A DNA stretch of 64,000 nt from Candidatus Bathyarchaeota archaeon (GCA_018396705.1 JAGTQZ010000004.1:390877-454876); one strand, 5' to 3'; positions 54,414 through 63,891 are shown, counted from the first letter of the stretch. Made by a program: numbers and translations. Notes: generated by a model from the sequence alone, not told the origin.

Positions 54414-55526
54414 GTGTTTAAGTTGAGAAATCATAAGAAAATAAAAGTCTTCGGAGTTGCATTTGATCCCGACGAATATATAGGTGCCATAGAAAGGCAG
54501 TACTACCTTGCTTTACTGAAAAGTGGAATCGACTATATTAAGGAAATTTCCGATCCATATGACTTAATGATGCCTTATATTTGCGAAATATATAAGCCTA
54601 ATACAGTAATCAAACTGGGCAAGGTGCCTGTTGAGTCTTGGTTGTCGCCAAAACCCGAGTTGGATGATGAAGTTCTCGTTAATACCGAAAACTACTCTGC
54701 ATTCATAGATGCAAATGGATGCAGAGAATATGTTGACCTTGTGAAAGATTTTGTTCAAAAAATAACAGATGAAAATACTGTTCCATTAATGATAGGCATA
54801 GACCACTCAATGACTGGAGGAATGCTTAAAGCCTTGTCGGAAATATATGGTGTTGAAAATATTTCTGTAATAATCTTAGACTCTCATTTCGATGCTATTC
54901 AGACTTCCGCACGCTATAAACTTTTTACCTTTTTAAAAAGAAAGAACTCGCCCCTCTTTTACCCCGACAGTTTCTATTTAAGTACAAGTCTGTATGATCC
55001 GTTAGCCTTTAAAAGACCAGACTCTTACAACAAGGGGACTTTCCTTTACTATCTGATAAAGGAGAGAACAATATTGCCGACAAATTTATGGGTCGTGGGC
55101 GTTCAAGATTATCCGGTTGAAGACTTGCTAGCACAAAAAGACTCTCTCATCCAAAGTTATGTGAATGCATATCTAAATTTGGAAAATGAAGGTGTAAATA
55201 TAGTCACAAATGAAATAGTAAAATCAAAAACTTTCAAAAGTGTAATAGAAAAATTGTCAACTAAGTTTGTATATATTTCGCTCGATGTCGATATAGGTTG
55301 TGGGTCGGCGATAACCTTGACACGGTGCTTACCTCATGAAAGAGGCCTTAGTGAACCCGAACTTTATAGACTTGCTAGGACTATAGGAAAGATTATAAAA
55401 GGAGACAAAAAGTTTCTTGTGGGTTTAGACGTGATGGAGCTTGATATCCACTACTTCAAACCGGGCGATAAAACACCTACAATAGTTGCCAATATTCTTA
55501 AGTATTTTTGGGGGGACAAGTCATAG
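54414..55526 (+). CDS. Arginase/ureohydrolase-fold protein, divergent
   Basis: A 370-residue protein of the arginase fold. The metal-binding motifs are recognisable but altered: MIGIDHSMTGG in place of GGDHS, ILDSHFDAIQT in place of DAHxD, and ISLDVDIGCGSA in place of SxDxDxxDP. The ligand residues His, Asp, His, Asp, Asp are kept, but the sequence after DVD lacks the usual DP(A). It should bind a metal pair and hydrolyse a guanidino or other C-N bond; the substrate is unknown. GTG start, 30 bases behind the molybdoenzyme gene. Confidence 0.7.
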   Translation: MFKLRNHKKIKVFGVAFDPDEYIGAIERQYYLALLKSGIDYIKEISDPYDLMMPYICEIYKPNTVIKLGKVPVESWLSPKPELDDEVLVNTENYSAFIDANGCREYVDLVKDFVQKITDENTVPLMIGIDHSMTGGMLKALSEIYGVENISVIILDSHFDAIQTSARYKLFTFLKRKNSPLFYPDSFYLSTSLYDPLAFKRPDSYNKGTFLYYLIKERTILPTNLWVVGVQDYPVEDLLAQKDSLIQSYVNAYLNLENEGVNIVTNEIVKSKTFKSVIEKLSTKFVYISLDVDIGCGSAITLTRCLPHERGLSEPELYRLARTIGKIIKGDKKFLVGLDVMELDIHYFKPGDKTPTIVANILKYFWGDKS

Positions 55527-55738
55527 GTGCTTTAGAGTTCATCCTATTTTTCTATGTTTGAAGAACCCGTTAGCTTCTTCATGACCATGAGAAGTGTAAC
55601 TTATTATTTAAACAGCTAGTTCACAGTTCCTGAAGAGTTTTCCAGTCAAGGTTTACTTTTCATGAGCAGCAGAAACCATGCAAAAACTTATATGTAAACT
55701 ACCTCAAAATGCTTCGAAATGTTGTGAGGTGTGTTGCG

Positions 55739-57346
55739 TTGAGTTCACCAAAACTACTCTACCGTATGATTGAAGAAATCGTCGGGGAAGGTAATGTAAG
55801 CGACGATCCGGCTATATTAGCCGCCTATTACCAAGAGATAGGTGTTGCTGGCTCTTCCTTTCCTTCAGAGCGGCCAACTCTTGTTGTTATGCCTAAAACT
55901 ACTGAAGAAGTTGCAGCCGTTGTGAAACTTTGTAATCGATATGGCGTCAAGTTTTCTTGTTTTGTGACTATGGCTCCGATGTGTCTTGAACCCGGAATGG
56001 TGCTGTTTGATCTCAAAAGAATGGATAGGATAATTGAGATAAACGAGAAAGATATGTACGCCATCGTTGAGCCTGGCGTTACACGTGCTGCCCTTGCAAT
56101 TGAATGCTTTAAAAAAGGGTTGCAGTATGCTGCGGCTAGCGTTGTGGGTTCAGCTTTAGTGGGAGCTGTGCCAAAAGGTATTGAGGGGCATGGTTATATG
56201 GCTAACCGCTTTTCTGATGGTCGCCGGCACGCATTGGCTGTTGAATGGGTCTTGCCATCTGGAGACATTTTAAGGTTGGGCTCCCTACATACCAGCGATA
56301 ACTGGTTCTGTCCTACGGGACCAGGTCCAGGCTTAGATGGTCTGCTAACACGGGCTGGTATGGGTATAGTAACTAAAGTAGCGATAAAATTATATCCATG
56401 GTGGGGCCCAAGGGAGCTTCACGTTGAAACTTTGAAGAATCCCAGAACAGGAGCAATAGCATATAGAACGAAGCTACCAGAAGATAAGTTCAAGCTTCTG
56501 CTTTTCCAGATGCCAGGCGTGGAAGAATTGGGATGGGAAGAGAGTTTGAGGAAACTAGGTGAAGCTTTATACGAGATTAGTAAGGCTGAGGTAGGAACGG
56601 CGGTTTTTAAACTTTTTAACTTTCCAATAATCATTGAAGGGCGTAGTACCATGGAAGAGGCTTGGGAAGCATACGTTCAAGGTTTTTTCCAACGGGAAAC
56701 TTCCAGATGTATAGTTGTGTTTATAGAGGCGTGTTGTCGTGAAGATTTGAGATATCAAGAAAATGTTGTAAGGCAAATCATTGCTGAGTTTGGTGGTAAA
56801 GAGGCTCCTAAGGAGTTCTATGATGATGGATGGGAGATTGGAAAGTGTATACAACTGGATCTTCCAACAACCAGTATATTATTGGGAATATCAAGCTGCA
56901 GGGCTCAAAAGACAAGCGGATTTGCGACTACCGCCTGCGGTGTCGATTCAATAGACACGATGGTCAAGTGGGGTATGGGTATCCCAAGCATTAGGAAAGA
57001 ATTTGTTGAAAAGGGTTTGATTATGGACACTTTCGACAGCTACTGGATCGTCCCAACAGAATACGGCCACATGGCCGTGACTGAAAACCTTATTTTCGGC
57101 GACACAACAGTGCCTGAATCCGCGGGAGCCATGGTTTCTTACGTAAGCAAGATGACTGAAAGAAATTTAAAGGAGAGATTTCCTGACGTAATGTTTCGCT
57201 TCTTTATGTTCAACGATGACGATGTTAAAAGGCTTGGTCCGTTATACTCTAATTTCCATATATGGCAGATGAAAATCAAGAAAGCTTTGGATCCTAATTT
57301 GGTAGCTAACCCCAAATACTATGTAATACCTGAAAATAGCTTTTAG
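55739..57346 (+). CDS. FAD-linked oxidase (vanillyl-alcohol oxidase/4-cresol dehydrogenase family)
   Basis: A ~535-residue PCMH-type flavoprotein. The FAD-binding domain holds RPTLVVMPKTTEEVAAVVKL and YAIVEPGVTRAALAIECFKK. The C-terminal domain has the stretch GPGPGLDGLLTRAGMGIVTK, close to the pattern of 4-cresol dehydrogenase and vanillyl-alcohol oxidases that act on phenolic substrates. GAGGTG at 55723-55728 favours the TTG at 55739; an ATG at 55709 adds ten residues. A TATA-like box lies near 55686. It likely oxidises an alcohol or phenolic substrate and passes electrons to the Fe-S protein downstream. Confidence 0.82.
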   Translation: MSSPKLLYRMIEEIVGEGNVSDDPAILAAYYQEIGVAGSSFPSERPTLVVMPKTTEEVAAVVKLCNRYGVKFSCFVTMAPMCLEPGMVLFDLKRMDRIIEINEKDMYAIVEPGVTRAALAIECFKKGLQYAAASVVGSALVGAVPKGIEGHGYMANRFSDGRRHALAVEWVLPSGDILRLGSLHTSDNWFCPTGPGPGLDGLLTRAGMGIVTKVAIKLYPWWGPRELHVETLKNPRTGAIAYRTKLPEDKFKLLLFQMPGVEELGWEESLRKLGEALYEISKAEVGTAVFKLFNFPIIIEGRSTMEEAWEAYVQGFFQRETSRCIVVFIEACCREDLRYQENVVRQIIAEFGGKEAPKEFYDDGWEIGKCIQLDLPTTSILLGISSCRAQKTSGFATTACGVDSIDTMVKWGMGIPSIRKEFVEKGLIMDTFDSYWIVPTEYGHMAVTENLIFGDTTVPESAGAMVSYVSKMTERNLKERFPDVMFRFFMFNDDDVKRLGPLYSNFHIWQMKIKKALDPNLVANPKYYVIPENSF

Positions 57347-57358
57347 GAGGGAGTTGAA

Positions 57359-58852
57359 GTGTCCAGCTTAGAATATGAAATCTTGAAGAAAAAACTGGCC
57401 GAAATAGTTTGCCCTGAAAATGTTGTAGATAGCGTTGAAGCTCTGAATGAGTTTGCAAAAGATCACAGTTTCGTTAAACCGGTTAAGCCCTTATGTATCG
57501 TTTATCCTCGAACAAAAGAAGAAGTTAAAGAGATAATAAGAATTGCTAATGAATATAAAATCCCAATAGTTCCAGTGAGTTCTGGATCACCACATTTCCG
57601 TGGGGACACTGTTCCAAGGGAGGGCGGAATAATCATAAACCTAAGCAAAATGAAGAGAATCTTAAAAATTGACACAAGAAATAGAGCCGTGCGCATTGAG
57701 CCGGGTGTAACTTTTGGTGAGCTGGTTCCGGAACTAGAAAAATATGGTTTAAAACTTAACATGCCCTTTCTTCCACGTGCTTCAAAATCAGTGGTCACAA
57801 GTTACTTGGAAAGAGAGCCGCCTATGATGCCAAAATATCAATTTGACTACGTAGACCCGATGCTTACCATGGAAGTCGTGTTTGGAACAGGTGACGAATT
57901 CAGAACTGGTACAGCTTCAGGCCCAGGTTCTCCAGAGGAGATAAATGCGGACATGGTTAACCCGTTTGGTCCAGGAGACGTTAAATATTTTAAACTGTTA
58001 TCAGGTTCTCACGGTACATTCGGCATTGTTACATGGGCTATGGTGAAAGTTGAGGTAATGCCTAAGCTTCGAAAACTGTATTTCATACCATTTGAAAGGA
58101 GTGAAGACGTGGTGGAACCGATGAACAAACTTTTGAGGTATGGAGTTATGGGAAGCGTCGCAGACGAAATCTTAGCGTTAAATAACTTTAACTTGGCGCT
58201 CATTCTGGCTGAGAAATGGCCAGAAGAGTTTGAAGCACTAAGGAAAAGCTTACCTCCATGGGTGATGATTATATGTATTGGAGGTTATCGACTGGCGGAG
58301 GAACGATTAAAAGTCCAAGAGAAATGTTTAATGGAAATAGCTCAAGAGTTTGCACTTGAACCGACGCAATACTTACTTGGAGCTTATGGGAAAGAAAAAA
58401 CGGTTCTCGATTTGCTGTCTAAACCTTGGGATAAAGAACCATACTGGAAACTGAGGTATAAGGGCTCCTGTTGTGAAATATTTTTCCTTTCACCTCCAAG
58501 CAAAGCATCCCACCTCATCAGGGTTTTTCAAGAGACTGCAGTAAACCATGGATATTCAATGAGAGAGATAGGTGGATACTTGCAACCCATCGTTCAAGGA
58601 CACGCGTACCACATAGAGTTTGATGTTCCATACGACCCATCAGATTCAAAAGAGGTTGAGGAAACTCAAAAATTCCTCGTCAATGCGAGCGAAACCTTGA
58701 TGAAAGCAGGTGGTTTCTTTAGCAGGGTATATGGTCCATGGGCTTCAATGATGTATAGCAATTATTCCGAGGGTGTTGATATTCTCAGAAAACTTAAAAA
58801 TATATTTGATCCTAACCGTGTTCTGAATCCCGGTGCCTTAGCCATATTTTAA
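57359..58852 (+). CDS. FAD-linked oxidase (GlcD/D-lactate dehydrogenase type)
   Basis: A 497-residue FAD-binding oxidoreductase. PLCIVYPRTKEEVKEIIRIA begins the PCMH domain, followed by VPVSSGSPHFRGDTVPREGG, the MKRILKIDTRNRAVRIEPGV stretch and KLLSGSHGTFGIVTWAMVKV. The end NIFDPNRVLNPG is the standard cap-domain finish. GTG start behind GGAGGGAG, 12 bases after the previous flavoprotein and ten before the Fe-S partner, an operon with glycolate oxidase-like GlcD/E/F architecture. It may pair with the gene upstream as two flavin subunits. Confidence 0.87.
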   Translation: MSSLEYEILKKKLAEIVCPENVVDSVEALNEFAKDHSFVKPVKPLCIVYPRTKEEVKEIIRIANEYKIPIVPVSSGSPHFRGDTVPREGGIIINLSKMKRILKIDTRNRAVRIEPGVTFGELVPELEKYGLKLNMPFLPRASKSVVTSYLEREPPMMPKYQFDYVDPMLTMEVVFGTGDEFRTGTASGPGSPEEINADMVNPFGPGDVKYFKLLSGSHGTFGIVTWAMVKVEVMPKLRKLYFIPFERSEDVVEPMNKLLRYGVMGSVADEILALNNFNLALILAEKWPEEFEALRKSLPPWVMIICIGGYRLAEERLKVQEKCLMEIAQEFALEPTQYLLGAYGKEKTVLDLLSKPWDKEPYWKLRYKGSCCEIFFLSPPSKASHLIRVFQETAVNHGYSMREIGGYLQPIVQGHAYHIEFDVPYDPSDSKEVEETQKFLVNASETLMKAGGFFSRVYGPWASMMYSNYSEGVDILRKLKNIFDPNRVLNPGALAIF

Positions 58853-58867
58853 AGGAGGAAGTTGCAG

Positions 58868-60133
58868 ATGGGACTAGACAAATATAAACGCGATATGATG
58901 TGCTGCACTCGTTGTGGTTTCTGTAAAGTGATATTTGGCCCTATGCAAAAAAGCTGGAGATTTAACTCAGCGTGCCCGATACATAAGAAATACGGGTTTG
59001 ACGCTTATTCAGGACAGGGACTTTTGAATATTGCATATAAAATGCTTGAGGGAAAATTGGAAACTTCTAAAAAGCTACCTGAGGTTGTGTACTCTTGTAC
59101 AACATGTGGATATTGTGACTATGCTTGCAAATGGGTGCATGCAAATGCGGAAGTGCTTGATACAATACTAGAACTCAGGGCAAAAATGGTTGATGATGGA
59201 AAGGGACCTTTACCTCAACATAAGAGAATGGCTGAGAACGTCATAAAATATAAGAATGTTTACGGCAAGCCTCATGAAGAAAGATTCAAGTGGATGTATG
59301 ATGACATAAAGCCAGCCAAGTCGAGCAATAATGAAGGTTTAGTTTATTTTGTGGGCTGTACGACAGCTTATCTAAAGCCGGAGATAGCTAAAGCAACAGT
59401 AAAAATATTGAAAGCTGCAGAAATAGACTTCACCGTGCTCGGGCCCGAAGAATACTGTTGTGGCGCACATTTATGGAGAACAGGACAAAGAGACATCGCT
59501 AAAGAAGTAATGGTCCACAACATTGAGGCAGTCAAACGTTTAGGGGCGAAAACCATGCTGGTTAGTTGCGCTCACTGCTATGGAACCTTTAAGAGAGAGT
59601 ATCCAAAAGTTGTTGACAAACTTAGTTTTGATGTAGTTCACACAAGTGAGCTTATAAAAAGACTTCTAAATGAAGGGAAGCTAAGTCTAAGTAATAAGAT
59701 TGACTTGAAAGTCACGTATCACGACCCATGTCTACTTGGAAGACTTGGAGAAACTTATATTCCATGGGAAGGTGAAATCAAAATGTTTGGTATTCATGTG
59801 CCTCCCAAAACCTGGCTCTTCGGATCTAACGGTGTTTACGATCCTCCAAGGGAGGTTTTAAAGGCTATACCCGGAATAGACCTTGTTGAAATGGAGCGAA
59901 TTAGAGAATATGCATGGTGTTGTGGCGGAGGTACAGAAGTATCACAGGTATTTCCAGAACTTGCCACATTCGCAGCTGAAGAGAGAATCAACGAGGCAAA
60001 AACAACAGCGGCTGAAGCAATAGTCTCTTGCTGTCCGCATTGTGCTATAAATTTCAACAGAGCTATAACCAAAAATAAGGACAAAATAAAATATTACGAC
60101 CTAGTAGAACTTGTATTAAAAGCGATCAGTTGA
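58868..60133 (+). CDS. Iron-sulfur CCG-domain protein (GlcF/HdrD-like)
   Basis: About 421 residues: an N-terminal ferredoxin domain (CTRCGFCKVI, CTTCGYCDYACKW) and two cysteine-rich CCG domains, with EYCCGAHLWRTGQ and, after YHDPCLLGRLGE, AWCCGGGTEV near the end. This is the electron-transfer subunit usually found with GlcD-type flavoproteins or heterodisulfide reductases. It should take electrons from the two flavoproteins. GGAGGAAG precedes the ATG at 58868; a TTG six bases earlier is an alternative. Confidence 0.9.
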   Translation: MGLDKYKRDMMCCTRCGFCKVIFGPMQKSWRFNSACPIHKKYGFDAYSGQGLLNIAYKMLEGKLETSKKLPEVVYSCTTCGYCDYACKWVHANAEVLDTILELRAKMVDDGKGPLPQHKRMAENVIKYKNVYGKPHEERFKWMYDDIKPAKSSNNEGLVYFVGCTTAYLKPEIAKATVKILKAAEIDFTVLGPEEYCCGAHLWRTGQRDIAKEVMVHNIEAVKRLGAKTMLVSCAHCYGTFKREYPKVVDKLSFDVVHTSELIKRLLNEGKLSLSNKIDLKVTYHDPCLLGRLGETYIPWEGEIKMFGIHVPPKTWLFGSNGVYDPPREVLKAIPGIDLVEMERIREYAWCCGGGTEVSQVFPELATFAAEERINEAKTTAAEAIVSCCPHCAINFNRAITKNKDKIKYYDLVELVLKAIS

Positions 60134-60235
60134 AAACAGTTAGTCAAACTGGAAATGACAAAAAGAAATTTTTTGGATCATAACATATTCCATGCATGTT
60201 CTACTTAACATGGACGATGAGAATAAGGATGATAA

Positions 60236-61237
60236 ATGGTGTTGAAAATTTTAGCTCCCGTAGATAAAGTTGAAGAGGTAACACAAATAATCGAGGCAGG
60301 GGCGGACGAACTTTATTGTGGTCTCTTATCACGTGAATTTCTGAAAAAATATACAATAGCGGCTATAAACAGGAGACCATCCCCGGCATGTAACTTTAAG
60401 TCTTTTGAAGAACTAAAAGAAGCTGTAAGGATCGCCCATTCTTATGGTGTTCCAGTTGCCTTGACAATAAACGAGCACTACTATACCGAGGACATGTATC
60501 CCCTTTTGCGTGACTTCGTAGAAAAGTGTGTTGACGCTGATGTTGACTCTTTTATCATTTCGGATCTTGGTCTTTTGTTATGGTTACGTGACCTCAATGT
60601 TGGGGTTAAGCTAAGCATTAGCACAGGAGGAGTGGCGCTTAATTCCGAATCTATTAAATTCTATCAAGAGTTGGGTGCTTCGAGAATACAGTTGCCGAGG
60701 CACCTCACGTTGAAGGAGATACGAGATATTCACAAAGAAATATCCTGTGTGGAGACAGGTGTTTTTATTTTGAACTCAAAATGTGCGAATATCGATGGAT
60801 TCTGCACTTTTTTGCATTTCACTTTTTCGGATCCCGCTTATAATAACGCTTGCATGTTACCCTATGAGATTTATGTTGAATCGTCTGAAGATGATGAAAA
60901 GCGAGTAATCGCTGGAGTGAGGCAGCAAGTGTGGCAAAGGTTTCACATAGACGATAGACCATGTGGTGCGTGTGCGCTTTATGAGTTTAATGAGATAGGT
61001 CTAACTTACGTCAAAATTGTAGGACGTGGTTATCCAACCTCCAAGAAGATTATAGACGTAAAATTCATCCGCTCACTATTAAACACTCTGAGCAAAAATC
61101 CGTCAAGGAGGGAGTTCAGAGACATTGCTCGAAACCTTTACACTTCAACTTATGGGCGTCAATGCCGGGTCATAATGTGTTATTATCCTGAAGTGATTTT
61201 AAATGGAACAAGCAGTTTATATAACAAAAACCAGTGA
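60236..61237 (+). CDS. U32 family protein, UbiU-like
   Basis: A 333-residue U32 (peptidase-fold) protein: ILAPVDKVEEVTQIIEAGAD at the start, then ELYCGLLS and the TIM-barrel stretch LSISTGGVALNSESIKFYQE. Cysteines at 183, 190, 206 and 243 or 246 fall in a spacing (7, 16, ~37) matching the 4Fe-4S ligands of UbiU as I recall them (169, 176, 193, 232). UbiU with UbiV hydroxylates ubiquinone precursors without oxygen in bacteria; archaea lack ubiquinone, so a different substrate is implied here. Overlaps the next gene by 35 bases. Confidence 0.75.
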   Translation: MVLKILAPVDKVEEVTQIIEAGADELYCGLLSREFLKKYTIAAINRRPSPACNFKSFEELKEAVRIAHSYGVPVALTINEHYYTEDMYPLLRDFVEKCVDADVDSFIISDLGLLLWLRDLNVGVKLSISTGGVALNSESIKFYQELGASRIQLPRHLTLKEIRDIHKEISCVETGVFILNSKCANIDGFCTFLHFTFSDPAYNNACMLPYEIYVESSEDDEKRVIAGVRQQVWQRFHIDDRPCGACALYEFNEIGLTYVKIVGRGYPTSKKIIDVKFIRSLLNTLSKNPSRREFRDIARNLYTSTYGRQCRVIMCYYPEVILNGTSSLYNKNQ

Positions 61238-62009
61238 ACTAGCAAAACTAGCAAGTATATCTTACCAGTTTTCCAGGTTATATTTTGGCAATGAATTTTG
61301 TGAACGTCTTATACCAAGACTCGAGGATTTAAGGGAAATACTCGATTTTGTTTCGAAAAGCAAGCTGCATTTCACTTTTGTAACACCTTACGTTACTAAT
61401 GAGGGACTTAGAAATTTAGAGAAGCTGCTTGACTACATAATAAGGAGAAAACCCGGCTGCGAGGTTGTTTTTAACGATTATGGAGTATTAAGAGTCCTTT
61501 TAAATAGATATAGAGACGGATTGAAACCAGTTATGGGACGATTGCTCAATAAGATGAAACGAGGGCCTAGGCTAATGAATCTTATAGACATCTTGCCAGA
61601 AACAACCATCAAATATTTTAAAGGTGCAAGCATCGACACCCAAGTCTTCCAAGATTTCCTCCTAAAAAATAGGATAAATCGTGTGGAACTTGACAATCTA
61701 CTTCAAGGCATCGAGCTAAACCTAAAAAATGGTATTTCCGCATCACTTTACATTCCCTACGGATATGTCACCACAACTCGTGCCTGTCTTGCAATTAACT
61801 GTGATGTGCTTGGAAAAGAGGATGAGATAGGCGTTTTCCCATGCAATAAGGAATGCCAAAAATACGTTTTCTACATAAGGAGCAAAGCGATGCCAACTGT
61901 GCTTATACGTAAAGGTAACACAATATTTTTTAGAAACGATAAGATTCCTGAAAATTTAGAAAAAATTGGTGTGGACAGAATGGTCTTAGAGCCTAACATA
62001 CCATTATAA
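61203..62009 (+). CDS. U32-related protein, UbiV-like partner
   Basis: A 268-residue protein with weaker U32 similarity. Cysteines at 33, 195, 214 and 218 (TTRACLAINC, then FPCNKECQKYV) resemble the UbiV pattern as I recall it (39, 180, 193, 197, ending CxxxC). Its start lies inside the UbiU-like gene, the typical paired arrangement. The two should form a heterodimer carrying two 4Fe-4S clusters for an oxygen-independent hydroxylation. Substrate unknown. It is the last plus-strand gene of the cluster. Confidence 0.7.
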   Translation: MEQAVYITKTSELAKLASISYQFSRLYFGNEFCERLIPRLEDLREILDFVSKSKLHFTFVTPYVTNEGLRNLEKLLDYIIRRKPGCEVVFNDYGVLRVLLNRYRDGLKPVMGRLLNKMKRGPRLMNLIDILPETTIKYFKGASIDTQVFQDFLLKNRINRVELDNLLQGIELNLKNGISASLYIPYGYVTTTRACLAINCDVLGKEDEIGVFPCNKECQKYVFYIRSKAMPTVLIRKGNTIFFRNDKIPENLEKIGVDRMVLEPNIPL

Positions 62010-62051
62010 ACGCCGTGACAATCTGAAAGCGTCCGTGGCTTTGTATTATTT

Positions 62052-62927
62052 TCAGAAAGACGGCATAACTTCCTTTGCAAATTTTCTTATAGCTTCTATA
62101 TATTTTCCATTTGATAATGGAGGAGTGAGTGGAATTTCAACAACATAGTATTGGCAACCAGCTTCTACATACTTTTCTAGCATGTTTATATCGTCGGTTA
62201 CTTTGTCAGTTATCCAGCCTAAAAGGGCAAACGTGAACTTATCTAAGCTTCTGCTATATTTTTTTAAATGTTCCTTAATCGTTATCACTGCTTGTCTATA
62301 CCTTTCGGGGTCCGGATATCCCGGCCCGGCTCTGTGAGGGAACCAAGCATCAAAATACTTGGCGGTGATTTTTAGCATACGAGGACCTAAGCCTCCTGAC
62401 CATAAGGGAGGTCTAGGCCTTTGTTTGGGTTTAGGTAAAAGGACTGCATCCTTCAGCTTGTAATATTTTCCGATAAATGTTACCTTATCCTCAGTCCAAA
62501 GTTTAATCATTATTTGCAAGCCTTCCAGAAATCTTTCAACCCTTTCTTTGGGTTCACCTAAATACCCTTGGGGAGAATAATTAATGAACTCGTCTGGAAA
62601 CAACCCCACACCTAATCCGGCGATAACTCTACCCTCAGATAATAAGTCGACGGTAGCTATCACTTTTGCCAGTTGACTTGGAAGCCAACGGGGTAAAGGA
62701 CTAACACATGTTCCAATTTTAACGGTTTTTGTTTTTGCAGCAATGTATGAGAGGGTTGACCAAGCATCCATTAGTTGGTCGGAGGGAAAGTCTGGCACTG
62801 GTAGATTATAATGGTCAGGAATAAATATGGCATCATATCCGCAGTTTTCAGCTTCTTGAATCCACTTATCAAACTCCTTAACTTCTTTCCACCACAAAAA
62901 AGGCGATGGAGATACACCAAACTTCAT
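62052..62927 (-). CDS. Luciferase-like flavin/F420-dependent oxidoreductase
   Basis: A ~291-residue LLM-class protein with a TIM barrel: MKFGVSPSPFLWWKEVKEFD, CGYDAIFIPDHYNLPVP, AKTKTVKIGTCVSPLPRW, LSEGRVIAGLGVGLFPDEF and PPLWSGGLGPRMLKITAKYF. Family members are monooxygenases or F420-dependent dehydrogenases; in an anaerobic archaeon the F420-dependent role is likelier. The ATG at 62927, with GGTGAG upstream, is preferred to the GTG at 62939. It converges with the UbiV-like gene and appears to serve the same pathway. Confidence 0.87.
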   Translation of the reverse strand: MKFGVSPSPFLWWKEVKEFDKWIQEAENCGYDAIFIPDHYNLPVPDFPSDQLMDAWSTLSYIAAKTKTVKIGTCVSPLPRWLPSQLAKVIATVDLLSEGRVIAGLGVGLFPDEFINYSPQGYLGEPKERVERFLEGLQIMIKLWTEDKVTFIGKYYKLKDAVLLPKPKQRPRPPLWSGGLGPRMLKITAKYFDAWFPHRAGPGYPDPERYRQAVITIKEHLKKYSRSLDKFTFALLGWITDKVTDDINMLEKYVEAGCQYYVVEIPLTPPLSNGKYIEAIRKFAKEVMPSF

Positions 62928-63031
62928 ACTCTCACCCACAAGTTAGCTTAGTTTTAAGGCTTGTTTTCCTCTTTTGAAAGGGTTTCCTTAAAGTTTTTAT
63001 GTTTCACCTCTCCATATACGAGGATAATACA

Positions 63032-63784
63032 TTATTTAAGTTTCAACGCCTTTTTTTCTTCCGTTGTTAGACTTGCTTTAAATTCGTCTAGTTTGATTTT
63101 GCCTTTATCTGTAGTATAGGCTTTTCCCTCTTTAACCTTTATGTAGCCGACGAGTTCGAGCTCCTCAACTAACGCTTGAACCAAAACTGGAGATAGTGGA
63201 GGATAAATTTCTTCCCTCTCTTCCTTCGTAAATTCATCAAGTATTTTATTGACTTCAATTCCAGGCTTTTGCATTACTTTATATAGTATTACCATTTCGC
63301 GTCTGAAGTATGGGACATCGTGGCCAGTATCAGATAAGTCAAATGGTTCCACCTTAAAAACTGCGGATGTTCTGGTATCAGGACATAGCACTGTTATATC
63401 TTTCATGACTATTCTTTCGTTGACGGGAGGCCATTGAAAAGCGTTAGGCGGCTGGAGGGATGCTACATGATATGGCGGCTCCACGATTTTTTCCTTTACA
63501 ACTTTAAAACCTAGGCCATCATATTTCTTCATGCTGGGGTCAAAAATGCTAAGGGAAGCATACCAAAAAGGCGCATAATACATTGGATCCTTATATCTTG
63601 GACCGGCGTAGCGGAGGGCGTGCATCACTGGAATGAGGAGAGGCAATACGTCTGGGCAAACCCTTCCAATGAGCTTTTCTCCGTCCCAAATTATTTCGTC
63701 GCCAATTTTATGAAGGAAGTGGCACGGGTACTTTTTGGTATCACCTAGAAAATTCACCAAAGTTGCCTTAACTTTAAACGGCAA
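63032..63784 (-). CDS. TIGR04076-like domain with winged-helix end
   Basis: A 250-residue protein. The first ~95 residues (HKIGDEIIWDGEKLIGRVCP, VLPLLIPVMHALRYAG) resemble the small TIGR04076 family, which often accompanies oxidoreductases. The last ~70 residues look like a winged helix (LVQALVEELELVGYIKVKEG). TTG start with GGGTGA upstream. It may regulate or assist the catabolic cluster; function uncertain. Confidence 0.55.
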   Translation of the reverse strand: MPFKVKATLVNFLGDTKKYPCHFLHKIGDEIIWDGEKLIGRVCPDVLPLLIPVMHALRYAGPRYKDPMYYAPFWYASLSIFDPSMKKYDGLGFKVVKEKIVEPPYHVASLQPPNAFQWPPVNERIVMKDITVLCPDTRTSAVFKVEPFDLSDTGHDVPYFRREMVILYKVMQKPGIEVNKILDEFTKEEREEIYPPLSPVLVQALVEELELVGYIKVKEGKAYTTDKGKIKLDEFKASLTTEEKKALKLK

Positions 63785-63848
63785 ACATAATCACCCTTAA
63801 CTCGTAGGATAATTCTACATTTAATACTTTCGGTCAATTAGGCACAAG

Positions 63849-63889
63849 TCTTATATATCTGATCACAACTCCAAACCCCATCGGGGTTT
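63849..63889 (+). promoter_or_regulatory. Promoter and leader hairpin of the right-edge gene
   Basis: CTTATATATC at about 63850-63859 is a TATA-like box. The inverted repeat AAACCCC/GGGGTTT (63873-63879 and 63883-63889) ends two bases before the ATG at 63892 and may lie at the 5' end of the transcript, where it could affect translation. Confidence 0.4.
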
Positions 63890-63891
63890 AT

